The notes: a model not told the origin generated them from the letters alone. DNA of 32,839 nucleotides from Rubrivivax sp. (GCA_018780805.1 JADMJD010000152.1:1-32839), one strand, 5' to 3'. Counted from the first letter of the stretch, positions 1-7,577 are shown. Numbers and translations are program-made.

Positions 1-193
1 CGGCAGCGGCGACCGCAGCGACCGCATCCGCACCTACAACTTCCCGCAGGGCCGGGTGACCGACCACCGCATCAACCTGACGCTCTACAAACTGGGCGCG
101 GTGATGGACGGTGAACTCGACGAGCTGGTCGAGGCGCTGCAGGCGGCGCGCGCCGAAGAACAACTCGCCCAGCTGGAAACCGGCGGCGCGTGA
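1..193 (+). CDS. prfA: Peptide chain release factor 1, C-terminal end (partial)
   Basis: Only the last 63 residues are present; the reading frame begins at base 2 and ends with TGA at 191-193. The sequence [23 protein letters not shown], continuing into INLTLYKL, is the highly conserved C-terminal part of bacterial class I release factors, just after the GGQ region, which lies outside the window. RF1 recognises UAA and UAG stop codons in the ribosomal A site and triggers release of the nascent chain. The identity as RF1 rather than RF2 is supported by the next gene, prmC, the methyltransferase that modifies release factors: prfA-prmC is a classic pair. The stop overlaps the prmC start (GTGA), so the two are translationally coupled. 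Confidence 0.95.
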   Translation, partial: GSGDRSDRIRTYNFPQGRVTDHRINLTLYKLGAVMDGELDELVEALQAARAEEQLAQLETGGA

Positions 194-1011
194 ACACCAC
201 CGTGCAAGCGGCGCTGCTGGCCGCGCGTGCCCAGGGCCTGGACCGGCTGGACGCCCAGTTGCTGCTGGCCCATGTGCTGCAGCGCCCGCGGGCCTGGCTG
301 CTGGCGCACGACGACGAGGCGCTGACGCCCGACCACATCGCCCAGTACCGCGCGTTGTGCACCCGGCGCGCCGATGCCGAGCCGCTGGCCTACCTGACCG
401 GCGAGCGTGAGTTCCACGGCCTGCCTTTGGTGGTGGGCCCGGGTGTGCTGGTGCCGCGGCCGGAGACCGAACACCTGGTCGACTGGGCGCTGGAGCGCCT
501 GGCCGGCTTGCATCAACCGACGGTGGCCGACCTGGGCACCGGCAGCGGCGCCATCGCGCTGGCACTGGCCCGGGCCTGCCCGCAGGCGGCGGTGACGGCG
601 GTGGAGCGCAGCCCGCTGGCGCTGGCCATCGCGCAGGCCAACGGCGCGCGCCTGGGCCTGGCCGTGCAGTGGCTGGCCGGTGACTGGTGGCAGCCACTGG
701 CCGGCCAGCGTTTTGACACCGTGGTGTCCAACCCACCCTACATTGCCGCGGCCGACCCCCACCTGCCGGCGCTGCGCCACGAGCCGCTGGCCGCACTGGC
801 GGCCGGTCCCGATGGCCTGGATGACCTGCGCGCCATCATCGCCGGCGCCAGCGCGCACCTGCAGCCCGGGGGCTGGCTGCTGCTGGAGCATGGCCACGAC
901 CAGGGGGCTGCGGTGCGTGCTCTGCTGGAGCACCAAGGCCTGGCCCACCCGCAGACCCGGCGCGACCTGGCCGGCCTGGAACGCTGCAGCGGGGCGTGTC
1001 GGCTGCCCTGA
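190..1011 (+). CDS. prmC: Release factor glutamine N5-methyltransferase PrmC (HemK)
   Basis: This is a 273-residue SAM-dependent methyltransferase that methylates the glutamine of the GGQ motif in RF1/RF2, tuning termination efficiency in the cytoplasm. The SAM-binding motif I DLGTGSG is at residues 114-120 and the NPPY motif that grips the target glutamine is at 181-184, in the context [15 protein letters not shown]. An N-terminal helical substrate-recognition domain fills about residues 1-85 and ends in [13 protein letters not shown], typical of the family. The start is GTG at 190, overlapping the prfA stop codon by four bases, which fixes the start and implies coupled translation. Length is normal for the family (about 275-285). 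Confidence 0.95.
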   Translation: MNTTVQAALLAARAQGLDRLDAQLLLAHVLQRPRAWLLAHDDEALTPDHIAQYRALCTRRADAEPLAYLTGEREFHGLPLVVGPGVLVPRPETEHLVDWALERLAGLHQPTVADLGTGSGAIALALARACPQAAVTAVERSPLALAIAQANGARLGLAVQWLAGDWWQPLAGQRFDTVVSNPPYIAAADPHLPALRHEPLAALAAGPDGLDDLRAIIAGASAHLQPGGWLLLEHGHDQGAAVRALLEHQGLAHPQTRRDLAGLERCSGACRLP

Positions 1012-1078
1012 ACTGGCCGCGAAAGCACCGGTAACTGTGCCCCCGCCGGCCAGGGCGCACGGCTACCATGGCTTTGTC

Positions 1079-1093
1079 GCGGGAAGTTCCCGC
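1079..1093. promoter_or_regulatory. Perfect dyad (7-bp arms) ahead of the putative outer-membrane protein gene
   Basis: GCGGGAA-G-TTCCCGC is a perfect inverted repeat with a one-base centre. It lies 12 bases upstream of the ATG at 1106 and 10 bases downstream of a possible -10 box TACCAT (1064-1069). That is where a repressor operator would sit. I see no convincing -35. It could also be a short mRNA hairpin near the ribosome binding site. No regulator is assigned. Confidence 0.4.
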
Positions 1094-1105
1094 CGGGAGC
1101 GGAAG

Positions 1106-1603
1106 ATGTCATGCACCGCATTGCGCTGGCCAACGCTCGCCTTGCTGGGGCTGGGACTGGCAGGCGCCAGCGCCGCTGAAGGGCTGCAGACACCCGAAGC
1201 CGGCAGCCTCTGGCCCCGATGGCAGGCGCGTGTCACCCTGGTGCTCACTGAACCCGGCCCGGGCAGCGGCACACGCACGCTGCGCCAGGCGTCGGTGCTG
1301 GGCGACTACTACCTGCACAGCCATGGCCAGGCCGCGACAGCACGTTGGCGCGGGGGTTTCCGCGCCACCAGCGGCATGGTGTTCGGCCCCGCAGGCGTGG
1401 TGGGCGCACAGGCCGACGAGCCGGCCGCTGCCCGCGATGCCGACCTCTGGCCCTACATCGGCTTGGGCTATACCGGTCTGGCACCGCGCAGCGGCTGGGG
1501 GTTTTCTGCAGACCTGGGCCTGGGCCTGCGCGGCTGGGAAGGGGCGATGCGCCAGGTCGACCTGACGCCGATGCTGCAGCTGGGCGTGCGCTACAGCTTC
1601 TGA
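1106..1603 (+). CDS. Putative small outer-membrane beta-barrel protein (unknown function)
   Basis: This encodes 165 residues with a clear Sec-type signal: MSC, then Arg7, a hydrophobic stretch LALLGLGLAGASA and a likely cleavage after ASA or ASAA. The mature part alternates polar and hydrophobic residues, is rich in Gly, Tyr and Trp (for example WPYIGLGYTGLAPRSGWGF), and ends in a strand finishing with aromatic Phe (LGVRYSF). Both are marks of an outer-membrane barrel recognised by the BAM machinery. At this size it could be an 8-stranded OmpW/OmpA-like barrel, but I cannot place it in a named family. The start was chosen because ATG 1106 is preceded by GGAAG and gives a proper signal peptide; the open frame extends further upstream without one. 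It sits between prmC and grxD. Confidence 0.6.
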   Translation: MSCTALRWPTLALLGLGLAGASAAEGLQTPEAGSLWPRWQARVTLVLTEPGPGSGTRTLRQASVLGDYYLHSHGQAATARWRGGFRATSGMVFGPAGVVGAQADEPAAARDADLWPYIGLGYTGLAPRSGWGFSADLGLGLRGWEGAMRQVDLTPMLQLGVRYSF

Positions 1604-1693
1604 CGCTGCAGGGGCATCCGCGCCGTGCTGCGCGTGGGCCTGCCCCGCGATGTACAGTGCCGGTCCTTCCGCAACGTTCCGGCAGCAGCCACC

Positions 1694-2011
1694 ATGAGCG
1701 ACACCCAACAACGCATCGACGGCCTGGTCAAGGGTCACCGGGTCATGCTCTTCATGAAGGGCACGGCCCAGTTCCCGATGTGCGGCTTCTCCGGCCGCGC
1801 GATCCAGCTCCTGAAAGCCAGCGGCGCCACCGACCTCGCCACCTTCAACGTGCTGGAAGACGAAGCCGTGCGCCAGGGCATCAAGGAATACGCCAACTGG
1901 CCGACGATTCCGCAGCTCTACGTCAACGGCGAGTTTGTCGGCGGCTCCGACATCATGATGGAGATGTACGAGTCGGGCGAGCTGCAGCAGCTGCTCGCGG
2001 CGTCGAACTGA
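1694..2011 (+). CDS. grxD: Monothiol glutaredoxin GrxD (CGFS type)
   Basis: This is a 105-residue monothiol glutaredoxin. The signature CGFS motif begins at Cys30 (FPMCGFSGRA), with FMKGT upstream, WPTIPQ at 69-74 (cis-proline/glutathione site) and GGSDI near residue 83. CGFS glutaredoxins bind a bridging [2Fe-2S] cluster with glutathione and pass clusters to acceptors, often with BolA partners, in the cytoplasm. The start is ATG 1694, giving the normal short N-terminus (MSDTQQRID); the frame remains open upstream but that part is not family-like. A possible -10 box TACAGT lies at 1653-1658, so it may have its own promoter. ubiX follows after one base. Confidence 0.95.
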   Translation: MSDTQQRIDGLVKGHRVMLFMKGTAQFPMCGFSGRAIQLLKASGATDLATFNVLEDEAVRQGIKEYANWPTIPQLYVNGEFVGGSDIMMEMYESGELQQLLAASN

Positions 2012-2012
2012 C

Positions 2013-2579
2013 GTGGCGGCGCGCCGCCTGGTCGTCGGCATCACCGGCGCCACCGGTGCGGTGTACGGCTTGCAACTGCTGCGCCGGGCCCGCTCGCTCG
2101 GGCTTCAGACCCACTTGATCGTCACCCCGGCCGGCGTGTTGAACGCCCACCACGAGCTGGGCCTGGACCGCAAGGCGCTGGAGGCCGAAGCCGACCACGC
2201 CCATGCCCCCGGGGATGTCGGGGCCTGCGTGGCCAGTGGCAGCTTCAACACCGCGGCCATGGTGGTTGCACCTTGTTCGATGAAGACCCTGGCCGCCGTG
2301 GCGCATGGCTTGTCGGACAACCTGCTCAGCCGCGCGGCCGATGTCACGTTGAAAGAACGCCGCCGCCTGGTGCTGCTGGTGCGCGAGACACCGCTGAACC
2401 TGGCCCATTTGCGCAACATGACGGCGGTGACTGAGATGGGCGGCGTGATCTTCCCGCCGCTGCCGGCCTTCTACCACCACCCGAAAAACATCGACGAGAT
2501 GGTCGCCGACACCGTGGAGCGTGTGCTGGCGCTGGTCGGCACTGAAGGTGCTGCGCCGCAGGCCTGGAACGGGTTGTAG
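2013..2579 (+). CDS. ubiX: Flavin prenyltransferase UbiX
   Basis: This encodes 188 residues of the UbiX/Pad1 family, which attaches a dimethylallyl group to FMN to make prenylated FMN, the cofactor of the UbiD decarboxylase in ubiquinone synthesis. The N-terminal flavin-binding loop GITGATGAVYG starts near residue 9; VVAPCSMKTLAAVAHG, the LSDNLLSRAADV segment and ERRRLVLLVRETPLN are all family hallmarks, as is MGGVIFPPLPAFY near the C-terminus. The start is GTG at 2013, one base after the grxD stop, which indicates an operon and probably coupled translation. Length is normal. Confidence 0.95.
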   Translation: MAARRLVVGITGATGAVYGLQLLRRARSLGLQTHLIVTPAGVLNAHHELGLDRKALEAEADHAHAPGDVGACVASGSFNTAAMVVAPCSMKTLAAVAHGLSDNLLSRAADVTLKERRRLVLLVRETPLNLAHLRNMTAVTEMGGVIFPPLPAFYHHPKNIDEMVADTVERVLALVGTEGAAPQAWNGL

Positions 2580-2587
2580 GCCACGTG

Positions 2588-3019
2588 ATGGCGATCGTCG
2601 GCATCCCGGCGATCGCCGAACACCCCTGGGCCTACCCGGCGCTGGAGGTGCTGCACATCGTCGGCATTGCGCTGCTGCTGGGCAACCTGGTGCTGCTGGA
2701 ATTGCGGGTCTGGGGCGCGGCCGCCAGCCTGAACCTGCGTGACCTGGCACGGCCGACATTGGCCTTGTCGATGGCCGGCTTTGCGCTGGTGGCGCTCAGC
2801 GGCCTGACGATGTTTGCCGCCAACCCGGCCGAACTGTTGGCCAACCGCCTGTTCCTGCTGAAGCTCGGTTTGATCAGCCTGGCCGGGGGCAACGCCGCCT
2901 GGTTCCATGGCCGCGGCGGGCTGGACCGGCCGGATGCGCTGGCCCGCTTGCAGACCGTGCTCTCACTGGGGCTTTGGCTGGGCGCCATCATCTGTGGCCG
3001 CTTCATTGCCTACGTCTGA
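2588..3019 (+). CDS. Small four-helix membrane protein (DUF6644/DUF2214-like)
   Basis: A 143-residue protein with four predicted membrane helices: about 16-38 (EVLHIVGIALLLGNLVLLELRV), 55-77, 84-102 and 121-141. The helix pattern with an early histidine (LHIVGIALLLG) resembles uncharacterised membrane families such as DUF6644 or DUF2214; this family placement is from memory and moderate only. No enzyme motif is visible. ATG 2588 was preferred; a GTG one codon upstream (2585) would add one Met. It begins eight bases after ubiX and stops 11 bases before the DUF6152-like gene, so the pair is very likely co-transcribed and may act together. Confidence 0.7.
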   Translation: MAIVGIPAIAEHPWAYPALEVLHIVGIALLLGNLVLLELRVWGAAASLNLRDLARPTLALSMAGFALVALSGLTMFAANPAELLANRLFLLKLGLISLAGGNAAWFHGRGGLDRPDALARLQTVLSLGLWLGAIICGRFIAYV

Positions 3020-3024
3020 AGGAG
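3019..3024 (+). promoter_or_regulatory. Strong ribosome binding site for the DUF6152-like gene
   Basis: AAGGAG sits six bases before ATG 3031 and overlaps the last base of the upstream stop codon. It fixes the start at 3031, the codon that also opens a good signal peptide. Confidence 0.7.
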
Positions 3025-3030
3025 ATCTGC

Positions 3031-3498
3031 ATGCAACGACGACACCTGCTGGCCACCCCGCTGCTGCTGGTGCTGCGCCCGGCGGCGGCGCACCATGGCT
3101 GGAGCAGCTTTGACCAGGCCCGGCCGATCTGGCTGGAAGGCCAGGCCGTCAGCGTGGCCTGGCGCAACCCGCATGCCGAACTGGTGCTGGAATTGCCGGC
3201 GGACCTGAAGTTGCCGGCGGACCTGGCGAGCCGCCCGGTGCCCGCTCAGACCGCGCCGGTGGATGGTGCGGCCTTGCTGAAAGCCGCCGCCGTGCCCACG
3301 CGAAAGGACCGCCGTTGGCAGATCGAACTCGCGCCGCTGGCCCGCATGAACGCCTGGCAGGTGGCCGAGATCAAGGCCGGCGACCGGGTGGCCATGCTCG
3401 GTTTCACTTTCAGCGGCGAAAAGGGCGAGCCCATCCTGCGCTGCGAATACCTCTGGTCGGGCGGCAAGGTGGCCGGACTGCGCTCGTCCCCGGCCTGA
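3031..3498 (+). CDS. Exported DUF6152-like protein
   Basis: A 155-residue protein with a signal peptide (MQRRHLLATPLLLVLRPAAA, cleavage near residue 20). Immediately after the cleavage site comes HHGWSSFDQARPIWLEG and then VAWRNPHAELVLEL, which I recognise as the pattern of DUF6152 proteins: an exposed His-His at the mature N-terminus, a beta-rich body and a conserved NPH. The mature N-terminal His pair could bind metal, but this is inference and no function is established. It is the second gene of a pair with the membrane protein upstream. Its stop codon (3496-3498) directly abuts the stop of hemL on the other strand with no base between. Confidence 0.75.
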   Translation: MQRRHLLATPLLLVLRPAAAHHGWSSFDQARPIWLEGQAVSVAWRNPHAELVLELPADLKLPADLASRPVPAQTAPVDGAALLKAAAVPTRKDRRWQIELAPLARMNAWQVAEIKAGDRVAMLGFTFSGEKGEPILRCEYLWSGGKVAGLRSSPA

Positions 3499-4809
3499 TC
3501 AGAGCCGGAAGGCCTCGCGCGCGGCCTGCAGCGTGGTGTCGATGTCGGCGGGGGTGTGGGCCGCGCTCACGAAACCGGCTTCGTACAAAGCCGGCGCCAG
3601 GTAGACACCGCGGTCCAGCATGCCGTGGAAGAAGCGGTTGAAACGCTCCTTGTCGGTCGTCATCACCGTCGCGTAGTTCTGCGGCAGCTGGTCGAAGAAG
3701 AAGAAGCCGAACATGCCACCTTCGCTGTCGCGCGAAAACGGCACACCGGCCTCGGCCGCCACACCGGCCAGGCCATCGACCAGTGAACGTGTGCGCGCCG
3801 ACAAGGCCTCGAAGAAACCGGGTTTGCTGATTTCCTTCAGCGTCGCCAGGCCGCAGGCCGTGGCCACCGGGTTGCCGCTCAAGGTGCCGGCCTGGTAGAC
3901 CGGACCCAGCGGCGCCAGGTGCGCCATGACGTCTTTGCTGCCGCCAAAGGCTGCCAGCGGCATGCCGCCGCCGATGACCTTGCCGAACACGCTCATGTCA
4001 GGCCGGAAGCCGGGGATCAGCCTGGCGTACACGCTCTGCGCGCTGCCCAGCGCCACGCGGAAGCCGCTCATCACCTCGTCGAACACCAGCAGCGCACCGT
4101 GTTGCGTGCACAGCTCGCGCAGCCGGGTCATGAAAGGCACGCTGGCGCGCACGAAGTTCATGTTGCCGGCGATCGGCTCCAGCATCACACAGGCGATCTC
4201 GTGGCCCTGGGTGGCAAACGTCTCTTCGATCTGCGCCAGGTTGTTGTACTCGAGCACCAGCGTGTGTTTGACCACGTCTTCCGGCACGCCGGCGCTGGTG
4301 GGGAAGCCGAAGGTGGCCAGGCCCGAACCGGCCTTGACCAGCAGTGCATCCGCATGACCGTGGTAACAGCCCTCGAACTTGATGAACTTGTGGCGGCCGG
4401 TGGCGCCGCGCGCCAGGCGCAGCGCGCTCATGCCGGCTTCGGTGCCGCTGGACACCAGGCGCACCTGCTCGACGCCGGGCACCTGCGCGATGATGGCTTC
4501 GGCCAGCTCGGCCTCGGCCTCGGTGGGCGCGCCGAAGCTCAGGCCGTCCATCGCCGCCTTGGTCACGGCCTCCAGCACGGCCGGGTGGCCGTGGCCCAGG
4601 ATCATCGGGCCCCAGGAGCCGATGTAGTCGATGTAGCGCTGGCCTTCCACGTCCCAGAGGTAGGCCCCCTGGGCGCGGCGGATGAAACGGGGCGTGCCGC
4701 CGACGGCGCGAAACGCGCGCACCGGTGAGTTGACGCCGCCGGGGATGACGGCCTGCGCCCGCGCAAATGCGGCGGCGTTGCTGGTCTCGGAACGGACTTC
4801 AGTGGACAC
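3499..4809 (-). CDS. hemL: Glutamate-1-semialdehyde 2,1-aminomutase
   Basis: A 436-residue PLP-dependent aminomutase that converts glutamate-1-semialdehyde to 5-aminolevulinate, the first committed precursor of heme and other tetrapyrroles in organisms using the C5 pathway. Family hallmarks are [17 protein letters not shown] near the N-terminus, [20 protein letters not shown], the [10 protein letters not shown] segment, [10 protein letters not shown] and the PLP-lysine region [16 protein letters not shown]. Length matches the family (about 430). The start chosen is GTG 4809, opening [19 protein letters not shown]; the frame stays open upstream inside thiD but that part does not match the family. 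It overlaps the 3' end of thiD by 11 bases, so the two minus-strand genes form an operon. Confidence 0.93.
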   Translation of the reverse strand: MSTEVRSETSNAAAFARAQAVIPGGVNSPVRAFRAVGGTPRFIRRAQGAYLWDVEGQRYIDYIGSWGPMILGHGHPAVLEAVTKAAMDGLSFGAPTEAEAELAEAIIAQVPGVEQVRLVSSGTEAGMSALRLARGATGRHKFIKFEGCYHGHADALLVKAGSGLATFGFPTSAGVPEDVVKHTLVLEYNNLAQIEETFATQGHEIACVMLEPIAGNMNFVRASVPFMTRLRELCTQHGALLVFDEVMSGFRVALGSAQSVYARLIPGFRPDMSVFGKVIGGGMPLAAFGGSKDVMAHLAPLGPVYQAGTLSGNPVATACGLATLKEISKPGFFEALSARTRSLVDGLAGVAAEAGVPFSRDSEGGMFGFFFFDQLPQNYATVMTTDKERFNRFFHGMLDRGVYLAPALYEAGFVSAAHTPADIDTTLQAAREAFRL

Positions 4810-5758
4810 GGCGCGGGCTTCCCTTGTTCTGCGGGTCGTCGGTGGGCAGTTCGTCATCGCCCATCGGGTGATCGCCGTCTTCGCCTTCTTCGCCCGGCGG
4901 CAGGGCCCAGAAAAAGCGGTCGGGCACGATGTGGCCCATGCCCGGGCGGAAACCCGCATCCAAGCTCTGGTCCAGGAAGGCCAGCGCTTCGCCCACCGCC
5001 GCCTGCAGCTCGCTGCCAGCAGCCAGCAGCGAGGCCATGGCCGCGGCCAGCGTGTCGCCGGCGCCGACGAAGCTGGCGTCGAAACGCTCGAACTTCTCGC
5101 CCGTCAGCGCGCCCTGCGGCGAGGCCAGCACGTTGTCGATGAACTGCTCCGTGCCCTTGCTGGCCAGCATCACGCCGGTGACCAGCACATACCGGGTGCC
5201 ATGTTCGCCCGCGGCCACGGCCAGCTCTCGCGGCGACGCCGGGCGTTCGCTGTCCCAGTCGGGCAGCAGGAAATCCATCAGCGTCTTGTGGCTGCCCACC
5301 AGCACCTCGGTGGCGGGCAGGATCAGCTCGCGGAAGGCATCCAGGTAGGGCCCCTGCTGGTCTTCATCGAGCCAGGACAAGGCCGGCATGTAGGCCACCA
5401 GCGGGATGTCGGCGTAGTCGGACAGCACCTCGGCCACCGCGCTGACGGTTTCGGCGCTGCCGAGGAAACCGACCTTGAAACCGGCGACGGTGACGTCTTC
5501 CAGGATGGTGCGGGCCTGTTCGGCCACGATGTCCGGGTCCAGCACATGCTGGTCGAAGACCTCGGCGGTGTCGCGCATCACGATGGTGGTCACCACCGGC
5601 AGCGTGTGCGCGCCCATCGCGGCCACGGTGGCGATGTCACCCGCCAGGCCACCCGCGCCGCTGGGGTCGCTGGCGTTGAAACACATCACGCAGGCCGGGG
5701 CGGGTGCGTCAACGCTGGGGTCGGTGGGTTCGGTGGCCGTTTGGGGGTCGGGGATCAT
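4799..5758 (-). CDS. thiD: ThiD-type hydroxymethylpyrimidine/phosphomethylpyrimidine kinase (divergent)
   Basis: A 319-residue ribokinase-fold kinase of the ThiD family, which phosphorylates HMP and HMP-P to HMP-PP for thiamine synthesis. [25 protein letters not shown] at residues 27-51 corresponds to the ThiD substrate loop (classically AGSDPSGGAGIQADL). At 232-236 it has GAGDT, where the well-studied ThiD enzymes have GTGCT; the catalytic Cys position is Asp235, as in generic ribokinases. The first 20 residues and the acidic C-terminal tail (about 290-319, rich in Glu, Asp and Pro) are extra. The neighbourhood with hemL and rubredoxin is common in Burkholderiales. The family call is firm; whether it is a true bifunctional HMP kinase is less certain. 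Confidence 0.82.
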   Translation of the reverse strand: MIPDPQTATEPTDPSVDAPAPACVMCFNASDPSGAGGLAGDIATVAAMGAHTLPVVTTIVMRDTAEVFDQHVLDPDIVAEQARTILEDVTVAGFKVGFLGSAETVSAVAEVLSDYADIPLVAYMPALSWLDEDQQGPYLDAFRELILPATEVLVGSHKTLMDFLLPDWDSERPASPRELAVAAGEHGTRYVLVTGVMLASKGTEQFIDNVLASPQGALTGEKFERFDASFVGAGDTLAAAMASLLAAGSELQAAVGEALAFLDQSLDAGFRPGMGHIVPDRFFWALPPGEEGEDGDHPMGDDELPTDDPQNKGSPRRVH

Positions 5759-5829
5759 GGGCAGTCCTGAAGCAGGCCGGACCGGCTGACGGCGGAGAGG
5801 GCGAAATGGGCGGAAAAGGCAGGGTGCGG

Positions 5830-5852
5830 ACTTCTAGCGAAACTCTAGAAGT
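5830..5852. promoter_or_regulatory. Perfect 8-bp inverted repeat between divergent thiD and rubredoxin genes
   Basis: ACTTCTAG (5830-5837) and CTAGAAGT (5845-5852) are perfect inverted copies separated by seven bases. The element lies in the 181-base divergent intergenic region and overlaps the proposed -10 of the thiD promoter. It could be an operator or an mRNA hairpin in the thiD leader. The AT content stands out against the GC-rich background. Confidence 0.45.
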
Positions 5853-5871
5853 GTTGCGTAGGTGCTCACAA
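5842..5871 (-). promoter_or_regulatory. Possible thiD-hemL promoter
   Basis: Reading leftward, TTGTGA (5871-5866) and TAGAGT (5847-5842) form a sigma70-like pair with an 18-base spacer. The start of thiD is about 85 bases downstream. Both boxes are imperfect, so this is a suggestion only. Confidence 0.35.
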
Positions 5872-5900
5872 ATCCATGAGTTTTGCCGGAAGGCCGTCGC

Positions 5901-5906
5901 TACAAT
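5901..5906 (+). promoter_or_regulatory. Possible -10 box for rubredoxin and the pil-chp operon
   Basis: TACAAT lies 34 bases upstream of the rubredoxin GTG. No strong -35 is present; TGAGTT at 5877-5882 gives an 18-base spacer. No other promoter-like site is obvious before pilG, so this may drive the whole chemosensory operon. Confidence 0.4.
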
Positions 5907-5939
5907 CGTGGCCCATTGTAGTGATCAGACCGTGCCACC

Positions 5940-6122
5940 GTGACCTCAACAAGCGAAGCTCGTACCTGGATGTGCCTCATCTGTGGCTGGATCTATGACG
6001 AGGCAGCGGGCGACCCCGAGCATGACATCGCACCGGGCACCGCCTGGGCCGACGTGCCGATGAACTGGACCTGCCCCGAGTGTGGCGCTCGCAAGGAAGA
6101 CTTCGAGATGGTCCAGATCTGA
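5940..6122 (+). CDS. rubA: Rubredoxin
   Basis: A 60-residue iron protein. Two Cys-x2-Cys pairs, C12/C15 (MCLICGWIYD) and C45/C48 (WTCPECGARK), ligate one iron; the intervening EAAGDPEHDIAPGTAW and the DVPMNWTCPECG context are diagnostic. Rubredoxins carry single electrons between cytoplasmic reductases and oxidases. The start is GTG 5940, preceded by no clear Shine-Dalgarno sequence; it gives the usual short N-terminal tail. It is the first gene of the plus-strand block, 45 bases ahead of pilG. In my recollection a rubredoxin gene before pilG is common in betaproteobacteria, but its role in relation to pili is not known. Confidence 0.93.
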   Translation: MTSTSEARTWMCLICGWIYDEAAGDPEHDIAPGTAWADVPMNWTCPECGARKEDFEMVQI

Positions 6123-6152
6123 TGCCGATGGCGCCTTTGTCGACGCCGCAGC

Positions 6153-6160
6153 AGGAGGAG
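6153..6160 (+). promoter_or_regulatory. Strong ribosome binding site for pilG
   Basis: AGGAGGAG lies seven bases before GTG 6168. It is the reason for choosing this non-ATG start and implies efficient translation of the response regulator. Confidence 0.7.
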
Positions 6161-6167
6161 CAACTGC

Positions 6168-6587
6168 GTGGAGACCACTGCCGTGAGTGAAACCGGACCC
6201 GCTGCACCCCCGGCAGGCGCCCGTGTCCTCGTCGTGGACGACAGCAACACGATCCGGCGCAGTGCCGAGATCTTCCTGCGCCAGGGCGGGCACCAGGTGG
6301 TGCTGGCCGAAGACGGCTTCGACGCGCTGGCCAAGGTCAACGACCACGACCCCGAGCTGATCTTCTGCGACATCCTGATGCCGCGGCTGGACGGTTACCA
6401 GACTTGCGCCATCATCAAGCGCAACCCGCGCTTTGCCCATGTGCCCGTGATCATGCTGTCGTCCAAGGACGGCTTGTTCGACAAGGCCCGTGGGCGCATG
6501 GTGGGCTCCGAGGAATACCTGACCAAGCCGTTCACCAAGGAACAGCTGCTCAAGGCGGTGGAGACCTTCCGCCGCCCCTTGGGCTGA
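6168..6587 (+). CDS. pilG: PilG-like single-domain response regulator of twitching motility
   Basis: A 139-residue CheY-like receiver. The acidic pair is D24/D25 (VLVVDDSNTIRRSAE), the phosphoacceptor is D68 in FCDILMPRLDGYQ, the switch Ser is near 98-99 (MLSSKDG) and the conserved Lys is K120 (YLTKPFTKEQ). There is no output domain, so it should act by protein contact. In Pseudomonas aeruginosa PilG stimulates type IV pilus extension and cAMP signalling after phosphorylation by ChpA. The assignment as PilG rather than PilH follows from its first position in the order pilG-H-I-J-chpA and the IRRSAE segment. The first 18 residues are a flexible extension. Confidence 0.9.
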   Translation: METTAVSETGPAAPPAGARVLVVDDSNTIRRSAEIFLRQGGHQVVLAEDGFDALAKVNDHDPELIFCDILMPRLDGYQTCAIIKRNPRFAHVPVIMLSSKDGLFDKARGRMVGSEEYLTKPFTKEQLLKAVETFRRPLG

Positions 6588-6648
6588 GCAGGCGACACCG
6601 GCGCGACGGGATGCGCGCCGGGGCCGCAACGAACTGAGGACGATTGCC

Positions 6649-7020
6649 ATGCCCATCCAGAAAGTCCTGATCGTCGACGACTCCAAGACCGAGCTGTACC
6701 ACCTGTCCGACCTGCTCGGCAAACGGGGTTACAGCGTGCGCACCGCCGAAAACGGCGAAGAGGCGCTGCGCCGCCTGGCCGAAGAAAAACCCGACCTGAT
6801 CCTGATGGACGTGGTGATGCCGGGCCAGAACGGCTTCCAGCTCACACGCACCATCACCCGCGACCCGCGCTGGGCCGATGTGCCGGTGATCATGTGCACC
6901 AGCAAGAACCAGGAAACCGACAAGGTCTGGGGCATGCGCCAGGGTGCGCGCGACTACATCGTCAAGCCGGTCAACGGCGACGAGCTCTTCGCCAAGATCA
7001 AGGCTTTTGACACGCCCTGA
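6649..7020 (+). CDS. pilH: PilH-like single-domain response regulator
   Basis: A 123-residue receiver with D10/D11 (VLIVDDSKTELYHL), phosphoacceptor D54 (LILMDVVMPGQNGFQ), Thr84 (MCTSKNQETDKVWGMRQGA) and K106 (DYIVKPVN). The segment CTSKNQETDKVWGMRQGA is characteristic of PilH. In P. aeruginosa PilH opposes PilG, favouring pilus retraction or acting as a phosphate sink. It begins 61 bases after pilG with GAGGA upstream of ATG 6649, and pilI follows after six bases. Confidence 0.92.
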   Translation: MPIQKVLIVDDSKTELYHLSDLLGKRGYSVRTAENGEEALRRLAEEKPDLILMDVVMPGQNGFQLTRTITRDPRWADVPVIMCTSKNQETDKVWGMRQGARDYIVKPVNGDELFAKIKAFDTP

Positions 7021-7026
7021 CGCACG

Positions 7027-7557
7027 ATGGCCAAACGCGACGCACTCCGAGAACTCCAGAGCCGGCTCGCCGAGCGGCTGCAGGCTGCGCAGTCGGCCAC
7101 CCAACGCTCGGCCTGGCTGGCGGTGGAGTGCGAAGGGCAGGGCCTGCTCTTCCCGCTGGCCACGGCAGGCGAGATCTTTTCGGTGCCGGCGCTGCTGCCG
7201 GTGCCGCACACGCGGCCGTGGTTTGCCGGCGTGGCCAACCTGCGCGGTGGCCTGCACGGCGTGGTGGACCTCGGTGCCTTCCTGGGCCTGCGCGGCCCGC
7301 ACCCCGTGGGTGAACCCTGGCGCGAACAGGCCCGCGTGCTGGCGCTGAACCCCACGCTGGGCAGCCACAGTGCGCTGCTGGTGGACCGCCTGGCGGGCCT
7401 GCGCAATGCCTCTCAACTCAGCCCGGGCCCGCAGGCCGCGGGCCGGCGCCCGGCTTTTGCCGGCGCCACCTGGCTGGACGGCAACGGCCGCCACTGGCAG
7501 GAAATCGACCTGGCGGCCCTGGCCGCCCACCCGCTGTTTCTCGGCATTTCTCTGTAG
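7027..7557 (+). CDS. pilI: PilI, CheW-like coupling protein
   Basis: A 176-residue CheW-domain protein that links receptor PilJ to kinase ChpA in the polar chemosensory array. After a charged N-terminal helix (1-28) the CheW fold follows: LAVECEGQGLLFPLATAGEIFSVP, then PVPHTRPWFAGVANLRGGLHGVVDLGAFLG (about 58-88), the classic coupling-protein sequence with the conserved RG. The C-terminus FAGATWLDGNGRHWQEIDLAALAA corresponds to the last CheW strands. Length is typical of PilI. It lies between pilH (six bases) and pilJ (20 bases). Confidence 0.92.
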   Translation: MAKRDALRELQSRLAERLQAAQSATQRSAWLAVECEGQGLLFPLATAGEIFSVPALLPVPHTRPWFAGVANLRGGLHGVVDLGAFLGLRGPHPVGEPWREQARVLALNPTLGSHSALLVDRLAGLRNASQLSPGPQAAGRRPAFAGATWLDGNGRHWQEIDLAALAAHPLFLGISL

Positions 7558-7577
7558 ACGCCCCGACGAGGACCTCC

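Noticed and set aside
680..1105. Upstream extension of the putative outer-membrane protein frame
   Set aside because: It overlaps prmC in another frame, and the signal peptide begins at 1106.
1106..1603. A horizontally acquired island at the outer-membrane protein gene
   Set aside because: Base composition looks like the neighbours, and there are no flanking repeats or mobility genes.
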